Origin: Actinoplanes sandaracinus
Lineage (GTDB): Bacteria; Actinomycetota; Actinomycetes; Mycobacteriales; Micromonosporaceae
Assembly (NCBI RefSeq): GCF_030009775.1
Contig: NZ_JASCTH010000028.1
Coordinates: 62,001-126,000, forward strand
DNA: 64,000 nucleotides
Direction of reading: 5' to 3'
Shown: positions 1 to 6,854 of the stretch, piece after piece
How the letters are laid out: the number at the start of each line of letters is the position of its first letter
How positions within the stretch are numbered: position 1 is the stretch's first letter
Translations under genes and position numbers: made by a program
The notes under the pieces: model-generated
What the model saw: only the letters and a program-made list of their open reading frames with translations
Databases searched by the model: none
Told to the model about the DNA's origin: nothing

Positions 1-1060
1 TGAGGCGCAGGCCGTCGTCGAGGACGACCAGGTCGGCGCGGAGGCCCGGGGCCAGGGCGCCGCGGTCCGCCAGTCCGAGCAGGCGGGCCGGGGTGGTCGA
101 GGCCATCCGGGCCGCGTCGGTCAGGGACACGCCCGCGGCGACCGCGTTGCGCACCGCCACGTCCATGGTGAGCGTGCTCCCGGCGATCGAACCGCCCTCG
201 GCCAGGCGGGCCACCCGGTCGGCGACCACGACCTCCTGGCCGCCGAGTTCGTAACGGCCGTCGGGCATGCCGGTGGCGTCCATCGCGTCGGTGATCAGCA
301 CGGCCCGGTCCGGCCCGACGCTGCCGGCGGCGAAGGCCAGCATGCCGGGGTGCAGATGGATGCCGTCGGCGATCAGCTCACACGCGACCGACGAGGAGAG
401 CAGGCCGACGACCGGGCCCGGCTCGCGGTGGTGCGGTGGGCGCATGCCGTTGAAGAGGTGGGTGGCGACGGTAGCGCCCGCGGCCACTCCGGCGTGGGTC
501 TGGTCGTACGTCGCATCGGTGTGCCCGATCGCGGCGAGCACCCCGTGGTCGCGCAGAAGAGCGATGGCCTCCAGGGCGCCGGGCAGTTCGGGGGCGACGG
601 TCATCATCCGTACCGCGCCCTCACCGATCTTGATCAGTTCGACGATCTCGGCCGGCACCGGGTCGCGCAGGTAGGCGGGATTCTGTGCGCCACACCGCAC
701 CGCGGACAGGTACGGCCCCTCGAAATGGACACCTGCCAGCACGCCTTCGTCGACCAGCGGCCGGAAGGAGGCAGTGGCCGACCGCATCAGCTCGAACGGC
801 GAGCTGACCAGGCTGGCCAGCATCGTGGTGGTGCCGTGGCCGAGGTGGAAGGCGGCGGCGCCGTGGGCGGCCGCCACCGAGCCGGTGGTGAAGGTGTGGC
901 CGCCGCCGCCGTGGCAGTGCAGGTCGACGAAGCCGGGCACGATCACGTCGTCGCCCACGGTATCGTCCGGCACGATCGCGGCGATCCGGCCGCCGTCGAG
1001 GTCGAGGTGTCCGGGGACGACCGCGCCGGGGGTGACGATCCGGCCGGAGATTCGGGTCAC
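1..1060 (-). CDS. nagA: N-acetylglucosamine-6-phosphate deacetylase (3' end cut by window)
   Basis: Removes the acetyl group from GlcNAc-6-phosphate, giving glucosamine-6-phosphate for glycolysis or wall synthesis (cytoplasmic). The minus-strand frame is open from a GTG at 1060 to the window edge, 353 codons, slightly short of the usual 380 or so. It shows the amidohydrolase-fold metal motifs in order: FVDLHCHGGGG, HFEGPYLS, GHTDATYDQ, THLFNGM and ITDAMDATG. The GTG start overlaps the stop of the upstream ROK kinase gene by 4 bp (GTGA), so the two are translationally coupled. Together with the SIS gene this is an amino-sugar catabolic operon, probably controlled by the divergent DeoR-type regulator. 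Family assignment is secure; the C-terminus is outside the window. Confidence 0.93.
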   Translation of the reverse strand, partial: MTRISGRIVTPGAVVPGHLDLDGGRIAAIVPDDTVGDDVIVPGFVDLHCHGGGGHTFTTGSVAAAHGAAAFHLGHGTTTMLASLVSSPFELMRSATASFRPLVDEGVLAGVHFEGPYLSAVRCGAQNPAYLRDPVPAEIVELIKIGEGAVRMMTVAPELPGALEAIALLRDHGVLAAIGHTDATYDQTHAGVAAGATVATHLFNGMRPPHHREPGPVVGLLSSSVACELIADGIHLHPGMLAFAAGSVGPDRAVLITDAMDATGMPDGRYELGGQEVVVADRVARLAEGGSIAGSTLTMDVAVRNAVAAGVSLTDAARMASTTPARLLGLADRGALAPGLRADLVVLDDGLRL

Positions 1061-1989
1061 GGGGCGCCTTTCAAACTGTCCAGGGCCAGAAGCGCCGAGC
1101 CGAGGCAGCCGGCGGTGTCGCCCAGCTCGACCCGGACGATCTCGGGGGAGCGGTGGAAGGTGACCCGCTGGGCGACCGCGTCCCGGACCGGGTCGACCAG
1201 GGCGTCCCCGGCTTCGGCGAGACCGCCGCCGAGCACCACCACACCGACGTCGTAGAGCGCCTGCGCGGTGACCAGTCCGTCGGCGAGGGCTTCGACGGCG
1301 TCCTGCCAGACCCGCCCGGCCAGTTCGTCACCCTTCGCGGCGCGGGTGGCCACGTCGAACGCGGTGGCTCCGGGTTCGCCGGACAGGTGCGCGTACCGCC
1401 GCCCGACCGCCTTGGCCGACGCTTCCGCCTCCAGGCAGCCGCGCAGCCCGCAACCGCACGGTGTGCCGCCCGGCCGGACCACGACGTGCCCGAGCTCGCC
1501 GGCGGCGCCGTGCGCGCCCGGATATCCCCGGCCGTCGATGATCAGGCCGCCGGCGATGCCGGTGCCGATCGCCACGAACAGCACATGTCGCCGTCCGCGC
1601 CCGGCGCCGAGGCGGGCTTCGGCGAGGGCGCCGACGCGGACGTCGTGGCCGAGCGCGGCGGGGATCCCCAGCCGTCGCACGGCGAGATCCCTCAGCGGTA
1701 CGTCACGGAAGCCCACGTTCGCCGACCAGACCGCGACACCGTTGGCCTCGTCCACGACCCCCGGCACCGCGATGCCTGCGGCGACGGGGGTGAGCCCGTC
1801 GGCGCGGGCTCTGGCGGCCAGTGACTCGGCGACCGACAGGATCGTCTCGGTGACCGCCTCGGGGCCACGGTCGGCCCGGGTGGGGTGCCGTTCCTCGTGG
1901 TGAACCGTGCCGTCCGGTCGCACCAGGGCGCACTTCATCCCGGTGCCGCCCACGTCGAGGGCTACCACCGCCTGGTGCGAAGGGTTCAC
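1057..1989 (-). CDS. ROK-family sugar kinase (probable N-acetylglucosamine kinase)
   Basis: 310-residue cytoplasmic kinase expected to phosphorylate a hexose or GlcNAc with ATP. The N-terminal phosphate-binding loop reads ALDVGGTGMKCALV. The ROK zinc-binding signature is present as GTPCGCGLRGCLEAEAS near residues 178-194, preceded by the GELGH motif that contributes the first zinc ligand. The start is GTG, overlapping the upstream SIS gene by 4 bp (GTGA), and its own stop overlaps the nagA start the same way. The position between a SIS isomerase and nagA argues for GlcNAc or a related amino sugar as substrate. Glucose or ManNAc cannot be excluded from sequence alone. Confidence 0.88.
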   Translation of the reverse strand: MNPSHQAVVALDVGGTGMKCALVRPDGTVHHEERHPTRADRGPEAVTETILSVAESLAARARADGLTPVAAGIAVPGVVDEANGVAVWSANVGFRDVPLRDLAVRRLGIPAALGHDVRVGALAEARLGAGRGRRHVLFVAIGTGIAGGLIIDGRGYPGAHGAAGELGHVVVRPGGTPCGCGLRGCLEAEASAKAVGRRYAHLSGEPGATAFDVATRAAKGDELAGRVWQDAVEALADGLVTAQALYDVGVVVLGGGLAEAGDALVDPVRDAVAQRVTFHRSPEIVRVELGDTAGCLGSALLALDSLKGAP

Positions 1990-2909
1990 GTGAGGACTAC
2001 GGAACGCGTGAGGTTGCGCGGATTGTCCGGGTCGAGGCCCTGTGTGGTGGCCAAGGCCAGAGCGACACGCTGGGCCAGGATCAGGTCGGCCATCGGGTCG
2101 AGCGGGGCACGCCCGCTGAGCCAGCGCCCGATCGAGCCGTAACCGCCGTGGTGCCTGCTGTGCACGAACGCGGCGCCGGTCCGTTCGACCTCCTCGGCCA
2201 GCCCGGCCGGGACGTCACCGAACGCCCAGACCACGCGGCGCGGCCCGGCGATCGAGATGGGGCCGTGCCGGTAGTCCATGGCCGGGTACGACTCGGTCCA
2301 GAACCCGGCGGTCTCCCGGCATTTCAGTGCGGCCTCCTCGGCGAGCCCGACGGTCCAGCCGCGGCCGAGGAAGGTGATCTGGTCGACCAGCGCCGGGTGC
2401 ACCGGCAGCGGCAGCCGGATGGCGACCTCGGCGTCGGCTGCGGCGGCCTCGATGTCGTGGCCGAGGTGGGCGCGGAGGGTGGCGAGCACGCTGGTGGCGA
2501 AACGGGTCTGCACGACGGATTTCTCGTCGGCGAAGTCGAGCACCACGGCGTCGGTGGCGATCTCGGCGGCCGGCTCGGCGCTGTCGGCGGTGAACACGGT
2601 GACCGGGGTGTGCTCCCGGACGGTCCGCATCACGTCGAGCGTCTCGGTGGTGGCGCCGGACCGGGTGATCGCGATCAGCCGGTCGTACCGCCGGGCGGAC
2701 GGGAAGTCGGAGGCCTGGAAGGCGTCGGTCTCGCCGTGCTCCAGTTGTTCCCGGAGGACCGCGTACGACTTGGCCATGAACCAGGAGGTGCCGCAGCCGA
2801 CGACGGCGACGCGCTCGCCACGGGCCGGAAGTCCCGGTGTCTCGGCTAATTTCGCCGCCTGTCGCCAGCACTCGGGTTGTGTGGCGATCTCCGCTTTGAC
2901 ATGGCTCAT
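1986..2909 (-). CDS. SIS-domain sugar isomerase/deaminase
   Basis: 307-residue protein with two SIS (sugar isomerase) folds resembling the isomerase half of GlmS and AgaS-type proteins. VAVVGCGTSWFMAKSYA is the phosphosugar loop of the first SIS domain; ITRSGATTETLDVM is the serine-rich SIS motif. There is no N-terminal glutaminase domain, so it is not a full GlmS. Expected role: isomerising or deaminating glucosamine-6-phosphate produced by NagA. The ATG start has AGGAAACAG just upstream. It is the first gene of the SIS-ROK-nagA operon, divergent from the DeoR-like gene at 3101. The exact reaction is inferred from context. Confidence 0.85.
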   Translation of the reverse strand: MSHVKAEIATQPECWRQAAKLAETPGLPARGERVAVVGCGTSWFMAKSYAVLREQLEHGETDAFQASDFPSARRYDRLIAITRSGATTETLDVMRTVREHTPVTVFTADSAEPAAEIATDAVVLDFADEKSVVQTRFATSVLATLRAHLGHDIEAAAADAEVAIRLPLPVHPALVDQITFLGRGWTVGLAEEAALKCRETAGFWTESYPAMDYRHGPISIAGPRRVVWAFGDVPAGLAEEVERTGAAFVHSRHHGGYGSIGRWLSGRAPLDPMADLILAQRVALALATTQGLDPDNPRNLTRSVVLT

Positions 2910-2955
2910 GTCTGTTTCCTCACCGGTAGATGCTGCGCATTCGCGCTCGGTTCCC

Positions 2956-3067
2956 GGGTCTTTCGCGCGTTATTGTGCTCACGGTGCTGCCCCTGGGGCA
3001 AGTTCTCAAGGTCCTTCGCGCATCAGGTCGCTTTGCTTCCGGGCCTTTCGCGCACTAATGTGCACAC
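2956..3067. promoter_or_regulatory. Repeated operator-like elements between the nag operon and the DeoR gene
   Basis: The divergent intergenic region holds two near-identical 26-27 bp direct repeats at 2956-2982 and 3041-3067. Both read GGGYCTTTCGCGC, then RYTAWTGTGC, then WCAC. A weaker third copy (TCCTTCGCGCATCAGG) lies around 3012-3027. A -10 candidate TATCAT (3071-3076) sits just after the last copy, 25 nt before the GTG at 3101. The placement suits binding by the DeoR-type protein encoded alongside. Operator function is inference; the repeats are directly visible. Confidence 0.6.
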
Positions 3068-3100
3068 ACTTATCATGGAACGTGCATCGGGGAGTGGTGG

Positions 3101-3886
3101 GTGGACCGGTACGCGCGGTGGAATGCCCTGCTAGAGCTACTCACGGAGAGCGGGCGGGTGACCGTCGAGGAGGCTTCCGAGCGTCTCGACGTGTCCCAGG
3201 CCACCATTCGCCGCGACTTCGATCAGCTCGCCCAACAGCAGATGATCACCCGGACCCGTGGTGGTGCGGTCGCCAACGGAGTCTCCTACGACCTGCCGCT
3301 GCGCTACAAGAGTGCCAAGCACTCCGCTGAGAAGCAGCGCATCGGCGAGGCCGCGGCCCGCCTGGTCACGCCCGGCACCGTCGTCGGCCTCAACGGCGGC
3401 ACCACGATCACCGAGGTGGCCCGGGCCCTGGCGGTCCGCCCCGACCTCAACGCCGGTGGTGAGGGCTCTCAACTCACGGTGGTGACCAACGCCCTGAACA
3501 TCGCGAACGAGCTGTTGCTCCGGTCGCGCATGAAGATCGTGGTCGCCGGTGGCGTGGTCCGCCCGCAGTCCTTCGAGGTGGTCGGCCCGCTCGGCGGCGC
3601 CCTCCTCAAGGAGGTCACCCTCGACATCGTGCTGCTCGGCGTGGACGCCCTGGACGTCGAACTCGGCGCCGCCTCGCACCACGAGGGCGAGGCCTCGATG
3701 AACAGCCTGATGGTCGCCCGGGCCAAGCGGGTGGTCGTCATCGCCGACTCGTCCAAGCTCGGCGGCCACGCGTTCGCCCGGATCTGCCCGATCGGCAAGG
3801 TCGAGACCCTGGTCACCGACTCCGGCGCGCCCGCCTCGACGATCGCCGCCTTCCGGGAGGCCGGGGTGGACGTGATCACCGCCTGA
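3101..3886 (+). CDS. DeoR/GlpR-family transcriptional regulator of the nag operon
   Basis: 261-residue cytoplasmic repressor. The N-terminal DeoR winged helix includes the characteristic VSQATIRRDFDQL near residues 29-41. The rest is the phosphosugar-sensing DeoR C-terminal domain with GLNGGTT, VTNALNIANEL and the late VIADSSKLG motif. GTG start at 3101 preceded by a GGGGAGTGG purine run. It faces the SIS-ROK-nagA operon across a repeat-bearing intergenic region, so it most likely represses that operon and possibly itself, releasing on an amino-sugar phosphate. The inducer is not visible from sequence. Confidence 0.9.
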   Translation: MDRYARWNALLELLTESGRVTVEEASERLDVSQATIRRDFDQLAQQQMITRTRGGAVANGVSYDLPLRYKSAKHSAEKQRIGEAAARLVTPGTVVGLNGGTTITEVARALAVRPDLNAGGEGSQLTVVTNALNIANELLLRSRMKIVVAGGVVRPQSFEVVGPLGGALLKEVTLDIVLLGVDALDVELGAASHHEGEASMNSLMVARAKRVVVIADSSKLGGHAFARICPIGKVETLVTDSGAPASTIAAFREAGVDVITA

Positions 3887-4059
3887 GTCCCTAGGCCGGC
3901 CGTGGTCGGGGGGTCGAGGGGACCACTTGCGGGTGTCGGCAATATGGACGTTCAGTAGCGACCCGATCGCCTGGGGTAGCGTCTGCGGGGTTCGTCAGCG
4001 GCGCCTATGCTGAGGATCCTTCGTGAAGTCCGTGGTCACCGATGCCGTCTGGGAGTGTC

Positions 4060-4389
4060 ATGCAGCCCGCCGCCGACCCGACCGGAGAGCAACCCGTCGA
4101 GGAGCAGCAGCTCATTCCCGCTCCGCGTGTGGCCGAGCCCGCCGAGGCGCTGCCCGCGTCGCCGCTCACCGATCGTGAGCTGGAGATCCTCGCCTTCGAG
4201 GGCAAGTGGTGGAAACACGCCGGCGCCAAGGAACAGGCCATCCGGGACACCTTCGGCCTGTCCTCGACCCGCTATTACCAGCTCCTCAACGCCCTGCTCG
4301 ACAACCCGGCCGCCCTCGAACGGGAACCGGTCCTGATCGGCCGCCTGCGCCGCCTCCGCTCGGCCCGCGCCCGCACCCGCCGCCGCTGA
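4060..4389 (+). CDS. DUF3263 domain protein
   Basis: 109-residue protein with a Pro/Glu-rich N-terminus and a C-terminal DUF3263 domain (LTDRELEILAFEGKWWKHAG, then FGLSSTRYYQLLNALLD), ending in an Arg-rich tail. DUF3263 resembles a helix-turn-helix and is common in actinobacteria, so DNA binding is plausible but unproven. I chose ATG 4060 over the in-frame ATG at 4042 because GGGAG lies 4 nt before it. It converges on the AAA ATPase gene, with only 18 bp between the two stops. Confidence 0.8.
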   Translation: MQPAADPTGEQPVEEQQLIPAPRVAEPAEALPASPLTDRELEILAFEGKWWKHAGAKEQAIRDTFGLSSTRYYQLLNALLDNPAALEREPVLIGRLRRLRSARARTRRR

Positions 4390-4407
4390 GCCCCGGCCGG
4401 CGGCCCG

Positions 4408-6642
4408 TCAGGGCTGGTGCGTTTCGGCGTAGGCCTGGAGCCACGCGACCTGGGCCGGGTCGAGGGACGGCCGGATGCGGGAGCGGGCCGTCGCCACGTT
4501 CGCCGCGGTGACCGTCGACGCCTCCAGGGAGTCGCGCATCGCGGCCAGCGCCGACTCCCGGATCAGGGCCGCGCAGTCGGCCGCCGAGAAACCGTCGAGC
4601 GAGGCCCCGAGCTCGTCCAGGTCGACCGCCGGGTCCAGGGGGACCGCCTTCGACGACGCCCGCAGGATCGCGGTGCGGGCCTGACCGTCCGGCGGCGGCA
4701 CGAACACCAGCCGTTCCAGCCGGCCGGGGCGCAGCAGGGCCGGGTCGATCAGGTCCGGCCGGTTGGTCGCGCCGATCACCACCACGTTGCGCAGGTCCTC
4801 GACGCCGTCCAGCTCGGTCAGCAGCGCCGCCACCACCCGGTCGGTGACGCCGCCGTCGGTGCCCTGCCCGCGGGCCGGCGCCAGGGCGTCGACCTCGTCC
4901 AGGAAGACCAGGGTCGGCGCGGCCTCCCGGGCGCGGCGGAACAGCTCCCGTACCGCGCGCTCGCTGTCGCCGACCCACTTGCTGAGCAACTCGGCGCCCT
5001 TCACCGAGAGCACGTTGGCCTTGCCTGTCCCGGCGATCGCCTTGACCAGGTAGGTCTTCCCGCAGCCGGGAGGGCCGTAGAGCAGCACTCCGCGCGGCGG
5101 TGAGACACCGAGCCGGGCGAACGTGTCCGGATAGGTCAGCGGCCACAGCACCGACTCGGTGAGCACCTGCTTCACCTCGGCCATGTCGCCGACGTCGTCC
5201 AGCGTCACCTCCGCCACCTCAAGGGTGGACTCGGCCATCGACGTGGGACGGACCACCTCCAGGGCGGCCTCGAAGTCGGCCATGGTGACGATCGGCGACG
5301 CCTCCTGGCCGGCGTCGGCGCCGACGAGCCGCAACGCCGCCCGGACCCCCGCCTCCCGCGCGAGCGCGCCGAGGTCGGCGGCGACGAATCCGGGGGTACG
5401 CCCGGCGACGTCGTCCAGCCGCACGTCCTCGGCCAGTGGCATCCCCCGGGTCAGCGCGCCGAGCTGTTCCCGGCGCATAGCCTGGTCCGGCAGCGGCACG
5501 GTCAGCTGGACGGCGAGCAGATCGGGCGCCCGCAGTGCCGGATCCACCGACTCCGGCCGGCTGGTGGTGCAGACGACGGCCGTCCCCTCGGCCACCGTCT
5601 GGGCCAGCACCTGCCGGAACACCGTGGAGATCGGGCCCGGCTCCTCGCGTGGGGCCAGCGCCTCGACGTCCGAGATGAGCAGCACGGCGGGGCCTTTGCC
5701 GCGGACCTCCTGGGAGAGTTCCCGCAGCCGGGTGGCCGCCGCGCTGTTGGTGAGGGCGGCCAGCTCGGGCGCCCAGACCGTCCGGACCTCCGCGCCCACC
5801 GCGGCGCCGACCGCGCGGACCAGCGCGGACTTGCCGGAGCCGGACGGTCCGGAGACGAGGATGCCGAGCGTGACCCGGGTGCCCAGCCGGGCCAGCACCT
5901 CCCGGTGGTGGAAGCCGAGGTCGAGCAGTTCCTCCAGCTCCTTGGCCTGGGCACGCAGGCCGGGCAGGTCGTCCAGGCTGGGTGGCGGCACTTCGGGATC
6001 GGTCGAGGCCGGAGCGGCCGGGGAGACCTGGCGGGTGGCGACCGTGCCGTGGGAACCGGCGGCGGCCGCGGTCGGGCCGTGCTGCCAGCCGACGACGGTG
6101 TCCATGGTGACCAGGGCGGCGTCGCCGTCGGTCACCTCGACAACGGTCAGCAGCGTGCTGGTCCAGGCGTAGCCGACCCGGTTGGCCAGGCTGCGCCGGG
6201 CGGCCTCGACCAGCGGGCGGTGCCCGGCGTCCGGGAGGACGTCCTGCGGCAGCAGCGAGACGTCGTCGCCGGTGCTGACCACCTTGCCGAGCAGCGCCAG
6301 GCGCAGCATCTCGGGCGAGACCACGGCGACCACCTCGGGCGGCCCGGCGAGCGTCACCCCGCGCGCCGCCACCACCGGGACCGGCGTGACGGTGACCTGG
6401 CCGCCGTCGCGCATGCCGAGGTTGCCCAGGATCAGGTCGTCGGCGTAGAGCAGCCCGCGCCCGGCGGTCGTCTCCGCTCGCGCCACGATGCCGGCCGTGA
6501 CCCGGTTTCCGGTCAGCCGCACCGGGTCGCCGGGACGCAGATCCAGCGCCGCCATCACCTCCGGATGCAGCCGCACGATGCCGCGCCTCGCATCCAGTGC
6601 GGCCGGCCGCAGGGTCACGGTCAGCGTGAGATCGTCTGCCAC
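4408..6642 (-). CDS. Cdc48/VCP-like double AAA+ ATPase
   Basis: 744-residue ATPase with an N-terminal Cdc48 double-psi-barrel-like domain (residues ~1-190) and two AAA domains; likely a hexameric unfoldase in the cytoplasm. D1 has Walker A GPSGSGKS (265-272), but its Walker B reads LLISDVEAL (321-329): the canonical Asp-Glu pair is Ser324-Asp325, and the usual GRFDR arginine-finger segment is APDLLA. D2 is canonical: Walker A GPPGCGKT (523-530), pore loop KWVGDSE (555-561), Walker B LVFLDEVDAL (578-587) and GATNRPDLIDPALLRPGRLER. This suggests D1 binds but does not hydrolyse ATP. GTG start with GGAGG 8 nt upstream. No obvious operon partner. Confidence 0.9.
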   Translation of the reverse strand: MADDLTLTVTLRPAALDARRGIVRLHPEVMAALDLRPGDPVRLTGNRVTAGIVARAETTAGRGLLYADDLILGNLGMRDGGQVTVTPVPVVAARGVTLAGPPEVVAVVSPEMLRLALLGKVVSTGDDVSLLPQDVLPDAGHRPLVEAARRSLANRVGYAWTSTLLTVVEVTDGDAALVTMDTVVGWQHGPTAAAAGSHGTVATRQVSPAAPASTDPEVPPPSLDDLPGLRAQAKELEELLDLGFHHREVLARLGTRVTLGILVSGPSGSGKSALVRAVGAAVGAEVRTVWAPELAALTNSAAATRLRELSQEVRGKGPAVLLISDVEALAPREEPGPISTVFRQVLAQTVAEGTAVVCTTSRPESVDPALRAPDLLAVQLTVPLPDQAMRREQLGALTRGMPLAEDVRLDDVAGRTPGFVAADLGALAREAGVRAALRLVGADAGQEASPIVTMADFEAALEVVRPTSMAESTLEVAEVTLDDVGDMAEVKQVLTESVLWPLTYPDTFARLGVSPPRGVLLYGPPGCGKTYLVKAIAGTGKANVLSVKGAELLSKWVGDSERAVRELFRRAREAAPTLVFLDEVDALAPARGQGTDGGVTDRVVAALLTELDGVEDLRNVVVIGATNRPDLIDPALLRPGRLERLVFVPPPDGQARTAILRASSKAVPLDPAVDLDELGASLDGFSAADCAALIRESALAAMRDSLEASTVTAANVATARSRIRPSLDPAQVAWLQAYAETHQP

Positions 6643-6854
6643 CGGGCGTGCCTCCGATTGATGATCTGGGGTCGAGTTCTGTCCACGCTATCCGTCGAGC
6701 GGTAGTGACGCCTCGTTCCCGATCCTGGCCGCCGTGCGGGTGACTCCGGTCACCCGGGCGCTGTCGGCGTCCCTGAGCAGTGGCTCAGCACCGGGCCGGA
6801 CCACTGAGAGGTTTCACAGCCGCCCCTCAGCCAGATCGGGCTAGCGTTTGCGCC

